The notes beneath the pieces were generated by a model that had not been told where the DNA came from, ran no database searches, and saw only the letters and a program-made list of their open reading frames with translations. From contig NZ_JAMYJR010000001.1 of assembly GCF_024137025.1 (NCBI RefSeq), forward strand, positions 186,001 through 250,000: a stretch of DNA of 64,000 nt, in the 5' to 3' direction. A program made the position numbers and the translations under genes. Of this stretch, positions 42,260 through 51,100 are shown piece by piece (the first letter of the stretch is position 1; each line of letters starts with the position of its first letter). The stretch is from Paractinoplanes aksuensis. Its GTDB lineage: Bacteria; Actinomycetota; Actinomycetes; Mycobacteriales; Micromonosporaceae.

Positions 42260-43549
42260 TCGGAGGACGGCCGGGATCAGGTCGCCGTGGGCGGCGGTCA
42301 GCTCGTCGCACAGCGCCCAGATCTGGTCCACAGTCAGGGATGCGGCGGTGTTGGGGTCGACCATCGCGGCCTGGCGGACCAGGCGCGGGTCGCCGTCGAG
42401 CGCGGCCTGCACGGTCAACTGGCCGACGTTGACGAACGAGCGATTGAGCGCGGCGCACTGCGGCGGCAGCGCTCCCACCCGTTCGGGCCGCACGCCGAGG
42501 CGGTCGACCACGCAGGGCACCTCCACCGCGTACCCCTCGGGAAGGTTCGAGATGAGCCCGTGATTGGGCACATTGGCGTGGATGCGGCGCTGCTGCCCGG
42601 TCACCATGCTGTGGATGACTTGCGGCGCGTATTCGGTCGCTTCCCGGGTCAGATCGAGCGGCTCGCCGGCCAGCAGCGAGCGCCGGGTGGCGTGGTACTC
42701 GGCCACGTTGTCGGCGCTGATGCCGAGGTAGTCGCCGACCGGGATGCGCAGACGGGCGATCTCGGCCTCGCTGTGCAGGTACCACGGCACGTACTCGGAG
42801 GAGTGCTCGCTGGTCTCGGTCGGGAAGTAGCCGAGCCGCCGGTACATGTCCATGCGCACGCGTCGCTGCAGCTGTGGATCGTCGGCCAGCAGAGCGTCGA
42901 GCCGCGGATACAGTGACTCGCCCCGGTGCTCGAAGCGCAGCAGCCACGCCTGATGGTTCACGCCCGCGCCGGTGTAGTCCACTTCCTCCAGCGGCACCCC
43001 GAGCAGGTCGGCCAGATCGTGAACCGTCCAGAAAACCGAGTGGCAGAGCCCCACCACCCGAAGACGCGGCGCGACCGCGCTCAGGTACGCGACGTTCATC
43101 GCCATCGGATTGGTGTAGTTCAGCAGCCAAGCGTCGGGGCAGAGCTCGAGCATGTCGGAAGCGATCGCGTCGAGCACCGGGAAGGTGCGCAGCGCGCGAA
43201 AGATGCCGCCCACCCCGAGCGTGTCGCCGATGGTCTGGCGCAGCCCGTACTTGGCCGGGATCTCGAAGTCGCGGACCGTCGCCTCGTACATGCCGACCTG
43301 GATCGAGTTGATCACGAAGTCGGCGCCGTCCAGCACCGCGCGGCGGTCCAGGCTCGCCGTGATCGCCGGGCTGGCGCCCAGCTGATCGGCGGTGCGGCGG
43401 GCGATCAGCTCGGCCGTCTCGAGCCGCTCGGGGTCGATGTCGTGCAGGGCCAGGGTGACGTCGCGCAGCTCGTCGAAGGACAGGATGTCGGCCAGCAGCT
43501 CGCGGGTGAAGACCACGCTGCCGGCGCCCAGAAAAGCGATCACCGTCAT
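42257..43549 (-). CDS. GH4-family glycosidase (alpha-galactosidase/6-phospho-glucosidase type)
   Basis: 430 residues. NAD motif VIAFLGAGSVVFTREL at the N terminus; NPMAMN and VGLCHSV with the Cys/His metal ligands near residues 170-200; VNHQAWLLRF. GH4 enzymes cleave glycosides by an NAD/Mn redox mechanism. The short sequence patterns are nearer MelA/AglA than phospho-beta-glucosidases, but the substrate is not certain. It is the enzyme of the sugar regulon. AACAAT lies 6 nt before the ATG. Confidence 0.87.
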   Translation of the reverse strand: MTVIAFLGAGSVVFTRELLADILSFDELRDVTLALHDIDPERLETAELIARRTADQLGASPAITASLDRRAVLDGADFVINSIQVGMYEATVRDFEIPAKYGLRQTIGDTLGVGGIFRALRTFPVLDAIASDMLELCPDAWLLNYTNPMAMNVAYLSAVAPRLRVVGLCHSVFWTVHDLADLLGVPLEEVDYTGAGVNHQAWLLRFEHRGESLYPRLDALLADDPQLQRRVRMDMYRRLGYFPTETSEHSSEYVPWYLHSEAEIARLRIPVGDYLGISADNVAEYHATRRSLLAGEPLDLTREATEYAPQVIHSMVTGQQRRIHANVPNHGLISNLPEGYAVEVPCVVDRLGVRPERVGALPPQCAALNRSFVNVGQLTVQAALDGDPRLVRQAAMVDPNTAASLTVDQIWALCDELTAAHGDLIPAVLR

Positions 43550-43590
43550 GGGCGGATTGTTGGACCTCGCTCACACTCGCACAAGAGAAG

Positions 43591-43637
43591 TTGGCTCTTC
43601 GACAAGAAACGAACTATTTTGACTGCGCGTTTGCTCA
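43591..43637 (+). promoter_or_regulatory. Promoter and operator of the deoR-type gene
   Basis: TTGGCT (43591-43596) and TATTTT (43615-43620) form a promoter with 18-bp spacing. AGAAACGAAC (43605-43614) and GCGTTTGCTCA (43627-43637) flank the -10 as an imperfect inverted repeat related to the sites near 42200, consistent with autoregulation and joint control of the divergent GH4 gene. Confidence 0.5.
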
Positions 43638-43651
43638 ATGAGGGAGGAACC

Positions 43652-44473
43652 ATGTCGCTCCGGCGCGCCGAGCGGGTGTCGGCCATTCTGGAACGGGTCT
43701 CCGAGCACGGCTCGGTCGACGCGGGTGACCTCGCCGAGCTGTTCCGGGTCTCGCCCGCGACCATCCGGCGCGACCTGCAGGTGCTCGAGGACCAGCGGCT
43801 GCTCTCGCGCACCCACGGCGGCGCGGTGGCCATGGACGTGGCCTACGAGCTGCCCGTCCGCTATCGGACCGGCCAGCACCGCGAGGAGAAGTCGACCATC
43901 GCGCGGGTCGTCGCCTCGATGCTGCCCAAGGGCCCGCTCACCCTCGGCCTGACCGGCGGCACGACCACCCACATGCTGGCCCGGCTGCTGGCCGACCGGG
44001 TCGACCTGACCGTGGTCACCAACGCGCTCAACATCGCGGGCGAGCTGGCCCTGCGCCCCCGCCTCAAGCTGATCATGACCGGGGGTGTCTCCCGCACCCA
44101 GTCCTACGAGCTGGTCGGCCCGATCGCCGACAACGCCCTGCAGGGGCTCAACATCGAGGTCGCAGTGGTCGGCGTCGACGGCATCACCGCCCGCGGCGGC
44201 CTCACCACGCACGACGAGATCGAGGCCAACACCAACGCCACGATGATCCGCCGGGCCGACCAGGTGATCGTGGTCGCCGACGGGTCCAAGGTGGGCAAGG
44301 TCTGCCTGGCCGGGATCAGCCCCGTGACCGACGTGGCCGCCCTGGTCACCGATGTCAGCGCCGACATCCGCGAGGTCGAGGCGATCCGCGACACCGGCAC
44401 CGAGGTGCTGGTGGCGACCGGCGAGGGCATCGAGGTGATCGGCGCCGCAGGCAATCGGGTGCTCCGCCGGTAG
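43652..44473 (+). CDS. DeoR-family transcriptional repressor
   Basis: 273 residues. HTH about 5-60 with SVDAGDLAELFRVSPATIRRDLQ, the DeoR signature, then the sugar-phosphate-binding domain (LTGGTTTHMLARLL, VVGVDGIT). It senses a phosphosugar made by the regulon. GGGAGGA precedes ATG 43652. Divergent from GH4; its TAG stop also forms the -10 of the following kinase gene. Confidence 0.92.
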   Translation: MSLRRAERVSAILERVSEHGSVDAGDLAELFRVSPATIRRDLQVLEDQRLLSRTHGGAVAMDVAYELPVRYRTGQHREEKSTIARVVASMLPKGPLTLGLTGGTTTHMLARLLADRVDLTVVTNALNIAGELALRPRLKLIMTGGVSRTQSYELVGPIADNALQGLNIEVAVVGVDGITARGGLTTHDEIEANTNATMIRRADQVIVVADGSKVGKVCLAGISPVTDVAALVTDVSADIREVEAIRDTGTEVLVATGEGIEVIGAAGNRVLRR

Positions 44474-44476
44474 CCT
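44471..44476 (+). promoter_or_regulatory. -10 element overlapping the deoR stop codon
   Basis: TAGCCT begins with the TAG stop and lies 6 nt before GTG 44483. Confidence 0.5.
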
Positions 44477-44482
44477 CGGCCC

Positions 44483-45904
44483 GTGCTCTCCCGTACGCGG
44501 ATCCCGCTTCCGCTGCAGGTCGTGCTGGCCGCTGTGGCCGGCGTGGTGTCGTTCGCGATCGCCCGCGTCGTATGCACGCTGGCCCGCGACGACATCCACC
44601 CGATCCCGTTCGCCGCAGTGCTGCTGGCCGTGGTGCTGCTGTTCGCGCGCGCCCTCGGCATCCTGTACGCGCTGCCCATCGGCACGGCCGCGATCCTGGC
44701 CTACGACTGGTTCTACCTGCCGCCGCTGCGTGAGCTGTCCGAGGCCGCGTACACGCTGCTGGCGACGTTCCTGGGCATGGCCGTGATCGTCGGCACGGTC
44801 GCGACGGTCACCAGTCGCCGGGCCGTGGCGGCCGAGCGGGCGCGCGGCGACATGGCCGAGGTGCAGGCCTCGCTGCGCCGGCTCGCCCTGCTCATCGCGA
44901 AGGGGGAGGCCCCGGCCCGCATCTTCGAGGCGGTGACCCGTGAGGTCCGCGACCATCTGGGCAGCGACACGGCCACCCTCGTCCGGTACGAACTGGACGG
45001 CTCGACGACCGAGCTGGCCCGCGCCGGTCTCTCCGCCCCGGTCGTGCCGCCCGAGCTGATCCGACATGTCCGCGAGAACGCCCGGGCCTACCGCCTCGAC
45101 GCCACCGCGGCCGGCGTGCCCGTGGTCGTGAACGGCCGCCTCTGGGGCATGTTCGCCGTCGGGTCGGCCGAGTCGCAGCTGCCCGACGACACCGAGGCCC
45201 GGATGAGCGACTACACCGAACTGGTGGCGACCGCGGTCGCCGACGCGCAGAGCCGGGCCGAACTGATCAGCTCCCGGGCCCGCATCGTGGCCGCGGCCGA
45301 CGAGGCCCGCCGCCGCATCGAGCGCGACCTGCACGACGGCGCCCAGCAGCGGCTCGTCGCGCTCGCCCTGCGGCTGCGGACGGCCACCCACGACGACGAC
45401 AAGCCCGGCGAGGTGGCCGAGATCGGCACCGACCTGATGACGGTGATCGACGAGCTGCGCGAGCTGTCCCGGGGCATCCACCCGGCCGTGCTGTCCGACT
45501 CGGGGCTGCGGCCGGCCCTGCGCGCGCTGGCCCGCCGCTCGCCGCTGCCGGTCGAGGTCGACGTGCGGCTGGCCGTCCGCCCGCCCCAGCCGGTCGAGGT
45601 TGGCGCGTACTACGTGGCCTCCGAGGTGCTGACCAACGCGGTCAAGCACGCCGACGCCACGGTCGTGCGGATCGAGGTGAGCGAGGCCGACGACTGCCTG
45701 CACTTGTGCGTCCACGACGACGGCGCGGGCGGCGCCGACTTCGCGGGCGGCACCGGGCTGCTCGGCCTCAAGGACCGCACCGAGGCCCTGGGCGGCACGC
45801 TCGACGTGACCAGCCCACCCGGCGCCGGCACCACGGTCACGGCCCGGATCCCCCTACAACCACACCGTGGCGAGCCAGGCGGCCACGGCGGCGAGCAGCA
45901 GTAG
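44483..45904 (+). CDS. NarL-type sensor kinase with KdpD-like membrane domain and GAF
   Basis: 473 residues. A DUF4118-like domain of four TM segments (about 10-110), a GAF-like domain (about 130-250), then HisKA_3 with RIERDLHDGAQQRLVAL (H284) and an ATPase with TNAVKHA, DDGAGGAD and GTGLLGLKDR. The C-terminal His/Gly-rich end overlaps the convergent DoxX gene by 51 bp. Its partner is probably the NarL-type regulator at 47020, 1.1 kb away, since no regulator is adjacent. Confidence 0.88.
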   Translation: MLSRTRIPLPLQVVLAAVAGVVSFAIARVVCTLARDDIHPIPFAAVLLAVVLLFARALGILYALPIGTAAILAYDWFYLPPLRELSEAAYTLLATFLGMAVIVGTVATVTSRRAVAAERARGDMAEVQASLRRLALLIAKGEAPARIFEAVTREVRDHLGSDTATLVRYELDGSTTELARAGLSAPVVPPELIRHVRENARAYRLDATAAGVPVVVNGRLWGMFAVGSAESQLPDDTEARMSDYTELVATAVADAQSRAELISSRARIVAAADEARRRIERDLHDGAQQRLVALALRLRTATHDDDKPGEVAEIGTDLMTVIDELRELSRGIHPAVLSDSGLRPALRALARRSPLPVEVDVRLAVRPPQPVEVGAYYVASEVLTNAVKHADATVVRIEVSEADDCLHLCVHDDGAGGADFAGGTGLLGLKDRTEALGGTLDVTSPPGAGTTVTARIPLQPHRGEPGGHGGEQQ

Positions 45905-46219
45905 CGCGATGTTGAGACCGATCACCTTGGTCTCGCCCCGCCGCAGGTGCACGACGATGCCACCGATCTGCACGAGCACGAGCCCAACGGCCGAGAGCAG
46001 GGCCAGCACCGGCGCGATCCCGGTCAGCGGCGGCAGGATCAGCCCGATCGCGCCCAGTACCTCCAGGATGCCGATGGTCTTGACCAGCGACATGGGCATG
46101 CTGTCGACCCAGCCCATCATCGGCCGCAGCTGCTCCCGGCTGCGCAGCGCCTTGATCGCGCCCGAGTAGAGGTAGAAGAAGGCCAGCAGCCCGGCGACGA
46201 TCCAGTACGCGATTTCCAT
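45854..46219 (-). CDS. DoxX-like family membrane protein
   Basis: 121 residues, four TM helices. WIVAGLLAFFYLYSGAIKAL and SMPMSLVKTIGILEVLGAIGLILP are the DoxX-like signature. Such proteins are often controlled by an adjacent HxlR regulator and linked to redox or quinone stress. Divergent from that regulator here. Confidence 0.85.
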   Translation of the reverse strand: MEIAYWIVAGLLAFFYLYSGAIKALRSREQLRPMMGWVDSMPMSLVKTIGILEVLGAIGLILPPLTGIAPVLALLSAVGLVLVQIGGIVVHLRRGETKVIGLNIALLLLAAVAAWLATVWL

Positions 46220-46234
46220 GCTCAGCCCCTATGG

Positions 46235-46247
46235 TTACTGATCGTAA
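46235..46247. promoter_or_regulatory. Candidate HxlR operator
   Basis: TTACTGATCGTAA is a near-palindrome (TTAC-N5-GTAA) in the divergent region between the DoxX and HxlR genes, close to the DoxX start. Confidence 0.4.
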
Positions 46248-46321
46248 GTAGCAACATCATGCGGTACTCATGCCAGGCTTACAAAAGGCACATTCATGTG
46301 CCTGAGGAACAGGGAGGTGCC

Positions 46322-46711
46322 GTGTCCGACTACGAGCACACGTGCATGATCCGGGGTGACGGCGGCAAGACCCTGCGCGCGATCCTCGATCAGATCTGCA
46401 ACAAATGGACGCTGCTGGTGGTCGCGACGCTCGACCGCAGCCGGGTGCGCTTCACCGACCTGCAGCACCAGATCCCCGGCATCTCGCAGCGGATGCTGAC
46501 GCTGACGCTGCGCAACCTCGAGCGGGACGGGCTGGTCGAACGCACGGTCCATGCCGAGGTGCCGCCTCGGGTCGAGTACGAGCTGACCCCGACCGGGCAG
46601 AGCCTGCTGCCGCCCGCGCTCGCGCTGGCCGGCTGGGCCCTGCAGCATGTGCCGCACATCGAAAAGAGCCGGGCCGCGTACGCGAAGAAGGGTCAGGCGG
46701 CGATCGGCTGA
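46322..46711 (+). CDS. HxlR-family transcriptional regulator
   Basis: 129 residues. Conserved C8 (HTCMIRGDG), then CNKWTLLVVATLDRSRVRFTDL, GISQRMLTLTLRNLERDGLV and the beta-wing YELTPTGQSL. HxlR proteins sense aldehydes or oxidants through the N-terminal Cys. AGGGAGG precedes GTG 46322, which decides the start over a longer frame. Confidence 0.9.
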   Translation: MSDYEHTCMIRGDGGKTLRAILDQICNKWTLLVVATLDRSRVRFTDLQHQIPGISQRMLTLTLRNLERDGLVERTVHAEVPPRVEYELTPTGQSLLPPALALAGWALQHVPHIEKSRAAYAKKGQAAIG

Positions 46712-46929
46712 GCGCTCTGCTTCCGATAGGCCGCGGTCCGGCGCGTACGGGTTCGAGTGCGCGCGGCTCGGGCCGGCAGGGGCGTGACGACGGGCTGGAC
46801 GGCGGCGTCCATGACGATCGCGCCGTTGCACAACATGCGCCAGCCGAGGTCCTCGTGGTGGACGAGCATCGCTGCGGTCTCCCATCCCGGCTGGTCGATG
46901 GCCGGGCATTCCGGGGTGTGGTTGCACAT
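46693..46929 (-). CDS. DUF5999-family small protein
   Basis: 78 residues. MCNHTPECPAID at the N terminus, then HHEDLGWRMLCNGAIVMD, match the actinobacterial DUF5999 family. C2, H4 and C8 with C34 could bind a metal. The C-terminal 25 residues are Arg/Thr-rich. Overlaps the HxlR gene by 19 bases and is divergent from the response regulator. Confidence 0.75.
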   Translation of the reverse strand: MCNHTPECPAIDQPGWETAAMLVHHEDLGWRMLCNGAIVMDAAVQPVVTPLPARAARTRTRTRRTAAYRKQSAQPIAA

Positions 46930-46986
46930 GACAACAGACTCGTGAAATCGCGCGCGTCACACATCGAGGCCAGCCCCACTCCTCGA

Positions 46987-47012
46987 TACCGGCTAGCCGG
47001 TACCCGCATAAT
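46987..47012 (+). promoter_or_regulatory. 16-bp palindrome and -10 before a leaderless response regulator
   Basis: TACCGGCTAGCCGGTA (46987-47002) is a perfect palindrome. CATAAT (47007-47012) follows it and lies 7 nt before ATG 47020. The palindrome occupies the space between -35 and -10, a position suited to a repressor or autoregulatory site. Confidence 0.55.
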
Positions 47013-47019
47013 CTCTGCC

Positions 47020-47673
47020 ATGACGGGGCTGCGGGTCGTACTGGCCGAGGATGACGTGCTTTTGCGCGAGGGGATCGCGAGTCTGCTCACCCGCGAGGGG
47101 CTCGACGTGCTGGGCCAGGCCGGCGACGCCACCGAGCTGCTCAAGCTGGTGCGGGCGACCCAGCCCGACCTGGTCGTGGTCGACGTGCGGATGCCGCCGA
47201 CGCACACCACCGAGGGTCTGCAGGCGGCCCAGCAGATCCGGGCCGAGCTGCCCGGCACCGGCGTGCTCGTGCTCTCGGCCTACGCCGACGTCGACCAGGC
47301 CATGGAGTTGCTGGCCGGCGGCCGCAAGATCGGCTACCTGCTCAAGAGCCGGATCACCGATGTCACCGAGTTTCTGGCCGCGGTCGAGCGGATCGCCGGC
47401 GGCGGCTCGGTCATCGACCCCGGCCTGGTCAGCGAGCTGGTGACAGCCCGGCGGCGGGACGACCCGCTGGCCGCGCTGAGCACCCGCGAGCGCGAGGTGC
47501 TGGCCCAGATGGCCGAGGGGCAGTCCAACTCCGGCATCGCCCGCCGGCTGTGGATCACCGAGGGCACTGTCGAGAAGCACGTCCGCAGCGTGCTGAGCAA
47601 GCTGAAACTGCCCGAGACCGACGATCACCACCGGCGGGTGCTGGCCGTGCTCACCTTCCTGGAAGCGCGCTGA
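47020..47673 (+). CDS. NarL/LuxR-family response regulator
   Basis: 217 residues. Receiver with E10/D11/D12, phospho-acceptor D55 in VVVDVRMPP and K in IGYLLKSR. LuxR HTH in the last 65 residues (LSTREREVLAQMAEGQSNSGIA). RMPPTHTTEGLQAA is the pattern of the LnrK/DevR-like branch. The likely sensor is the kinase at 44483. Its 3' end overlaps the convergent receiver gene by 23 bp. Confidence 0.9.
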   Translation: MTGLRVVLAEDDVLLREGIASLLTREGLDVLGQAGDATELLKLVRATQPDLVVVDVRMPPTHTTEGLQAAQQIRAELPGTGVLVLSAYADVDQAMELLAGGRKIGYLLKSRITDVTEFLAAVERIAGGGSVIDPGLVSELVTARRRDDPLAALSTREREVLAQMAEGQSNSGIARRLWITEGTVEKHVRSVLSKLKLPETDDHHRRVLAVLTFLEAR

Positions 47674-48007
47674 CCAGCTGGATGACCGCGGAACCGGACA
47701 GCTCGACCTTGTTCAGGAAGCCGATCGCGGGCGAGTCCTCGATCAGGTCCTCGTAGTCGTCGCCGCTGTGCGTCGAGATCATGATCACAGGCGTGGGGGA
47801 GAGGCGCCGGGCCAGGTCGAAGCCGCTCTCGCCACCCAGGTTGATGTCGACCAGGGCGACGTCGGGGCCCAGCTCGCCGGCGCGCCCGAGCGCCCCGGCA
47901 ATGTCGGACGCGATGCCGGCGACGACCAGTCCCTCCCGCTCCAGCAGGTCACGGGCGGCGGCGAGGAAGTGGTCGTTATCGTCCACGAGCAGGCAACGCA
48001 GTGTCAC
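47651..48007 (-). CDS. Stand-alone receiver-domain protein
   Basis: 118 residues with a single receiver: D9/D10, phospho-acceptor D54 in VALVDINLGG, T in MISTHSG and K in GFLNKVELS. There is no output domain, so it works in a phosphorelay or by protein contact. GTG 48007 is chosen by the start of the fold; an ATG at 48043 is possible. Convergent with a full response regulator. Confidence 0.75.
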   Translation of the reverse strand: MTLRCLLVDDNDHFLAAARDLLEREGLVVAGIASDIAGALGRAGELGPDVALVDINLGGESGFDLARRLSPTPVIMISTHSGDDYEDLIEDSPAIGFLNKVELSGSAVIQLVSALPGR

Positions 48008-48145
48008 GAGATGAAGGTTTCCAGGTCGTAGTGGTGTGCGCATTCCTGCTAGCGGTAGTACCCGGAGCCGAACGCCGTACCCCCCGGCGCGGCACTTCTG
48101 TAGTCTCCTGTCGAAGCTTTTTGGCAGAGGTAGGGGCCCGTTCGA

Positions 48146-51100
48146 GTGTTCAGTCGTATCGCCATCGTCAACCGTGGTGAAGCCGCCATGCGTCTCATCC
48201 ACGCCGTCCGTGAGCTGGCCGCGGAGACCGGCGCCCCGATCGAGACGGTGGCGCTGTTCACCGACGTCGATCGAGGCTCCACCTTCGTCCGCGAGGCCGA
48301 CATCGCGTACGACCTGGGTCCGGCCGCGTCCCGGCCGTACCTCGACCTCAAGACGCTCGAACGGGCGCTGATCGACTCGGGGGCCGACGCCGCCTGGGTC
48401 GGCTGGGGTTTCGTCGCCGAGGACCCGGCGTTCGCCGAGCTGTGCGAGCGGATCGGGATCACCTTCATCGGGCCCAGCCCCGAGGCCATGCGCAAGCTGG
48501 GCGACAAGATCGGCGCCAAGCTGATCGCCGAAGAGGTCGGCGTGCCCGTCGCGCCGTGGAGCCGCGGGTCGGTCGAGACCCTGGAGGCCGCGCTGGCCGC
48601 CGCCGAGACCATCGGCTACCCGCTGATGCTCAAGGCCACCGCCGGTGGTGGCGGCCGCGGCATCCGCGTCGTGCGCGACCCCGACCAGCTGGCCGACGCC
48701 TACGAGCGCACCAGCCAGGAGGCCGCGCGCGCCTTCGGCAGCGGCATCGTCTTCCTGGAGCGCCTGGTCACCGGGGCCCGCCACGTCGAGGTGCAGGTCA
48801 TCGCCGACGGCGAGGGCACGGCGTGGGCGCTGGGCGTGCGCGACTGCTCGGTGCAGCGCCGCAACCAGAAGGTCATCGAGGAGTCGGCGTCGCCGGTGCT
48901 CCCGCCTGACCGCGTCGTCGAGCTCAAGACGTCGGCCGAGCGGCTCGCCGTCCGGGTCGGCTACCGGGGCGCGGCGACGGTCGAGTTCCTGTACCACCCC
49001 GGCGACGACCTGCTGGCCTTCCTCGAGGTCAACACGCGCCTGCAGGTGGAACACCCGATCACCGAGTCGACCACCGGGTTCGACCTGGTCAAGGCCCAGC
49101 TGCACGTCGCCTCGGGCGGGCGCCTGACCGGCGAGCCGCCGGCCGAGCGCGGGCACGCCGTCGAGGCCCGGCTCAACGCCGAGGACCCCGACCGCGACTT
49201 CGCGCCGTCGCCAGGTCGGATCGCCCGGCTCGACCTGCCGGCCGGTCCGGGCATCCGGGTCGACACCGGCGTCAGCGCGGGCGACACCATTCCGGGCGAC
49301 TTCGACTCGATGATCGCCAAGGTCATCGCGTACGGGAAAAACCGCGACGAAGCCCTGGGCCGCCTGCGCCGGGCGATGGCCGAGACGACCGTCGTCATCG
49401 AGGGCGGAGCGACCAACAAGAGTTTCGTGCTCGACCTGCTCGACCAGCCCGAGGTCGTCGACGGCTCGGCCGACACGGGGTGGATCGACCGCGTCCGCGG
49501 CGAGGGCCGCCTGGTCTCGCACAAGCACTCGGCCGTCGCGCTGGCCGTGGCCGCCATCGAGGCGTACGAGGAGGAAGAGCTCACCGAGAAGCAGCGTCTG
49601 CTGTCGACCGCGTTCGGCGGCCGCCCCCAGGTGCGCCACGAGAGCGGCCGCCCCCTCGACCTGAAGCTGCGCGGCGCCACCTACCGCGTCCGCGTGGCCC
49701 GGGTCGGCGCCCGCCGGTTCCGCGTCGCCATCGAGGCCGGCAGCGACCTGCGCCTGGCCGACGTCGAGCTGGAGCGCTTCGACGAGCACACCGGCCGGAT
49801 CACCGTCAACGGCCGCCGCCACAAGATCTTGACCGGCGCGCACGGCGCGATTCACCTGGTCGAGGTCGACGGCGTCAACCACCGGGTCAGCCGCGACGAG
49901 GGTGGCGTGCTGCGCTCACCCATGCCGGCGCTGGTCATCGCCACGCCGCTCGCGGTCGGGGCCGAGGTCGAGTCGGGCGCGCCGGTGCTCGTTCTCGAGG
50001 CCATGAAGATGGAGGCCGTGATCCGGGCCCCGTTCAAGGCCCGCGTCAAGGAATGCCTGGTCGCCGTGGGGGCCAAGGTCGACTCGGGGGCACCCCTGTT
50101 GCGCCTGGAGCCGATCGGCGACGCCGAGGCCGAACAGGACGCGGCGTCCGAGCACGTCGAGATCGACCTGCCGCCCGCGCCCGAGGCGTCGGCCGTCCGA
50201 CGGGCCGCCCTCGGTCAGGAAGACCTGCGCAGCCAGCTGCTCGGCTTCGACGCCGACCCGCTGGACGAGAGCCGCGTGCTGGCTGGATACCTGGCCGCCG
50301 CCTCCGAGACCAGCCACCGCCCGCTGGCCGGCGAGGTCGAGCTGATCGAGGTCTTCGCCGACCTGGCCGAGCTGAGCCGCAACCGCCCGGCCGGCGAGGA
50401 GACGTCGGACACCCACGTCCGCAGCGCCCGCGAGTACTTCCACACCTACCTGCAGAGCCTCGACGTCGAGCGGGCCGGCCTGCCCGAGTCCTTCCAGTCC
50501 CGGCTGTCCAAGGCGCTCGGCCACTACGGCATCAAGGAGCTCGAGCGCACGCCCGAGCTCGAGGCCGCCGTCTTCCGGATCTTCCTGGCCCAGCAGCGTG
50601 CGTCGGCTGACGCCAACCTGGTCGCGACGCTGCTGCGCACCTGGCTGCGCTCGTCGCCGCCCGAGGAGACGCTGCGCGAGCCGTCCGGCCTGGCCCTGGA
50701 GCGGCTGATCGCGGCCACCCAGGTCCGCTACCCGGCCCTGGCCGACCTGGCCCGCGGCGTCGTGTTCTCGTGGTTCGGCCAGCCGCTGCTGCTGCGCAAC
50801 CGGGCCCGGGTCTACGCCGGCGTCCGCAAGAGCCTGCGGCACCTCGACTCGGTGCCGGCCGCGCCCGACCGCGCCGACCGGATCGCCGAGATGGTCCGTA
50901 GCACCGAACCGCTGGTGCGCCTGCTCGGCCAGCGCCTCGTGCGGCACGACCTCGACAACTCGGTCATGCTCGAGGTGCTGACCCGGCGCTACTACGGCAA
51001 CAAGGGGATCACCGGGGTCCGCACCTCCGGCCAGTTCGTGGTGGCCGAGCGCGAAGGCTCGTGGGTCGTGTCCGCGGCCGTGCCGTTCGACCAGCTGGGC

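Noticed and set aside
47651..49882. Very long minus-strand frame antisense to the carboxylase
   Set aside because: Only the last 118 codons form a receiver domain; the rest is the composition-driven shadow of the biotin carboxylase gene.
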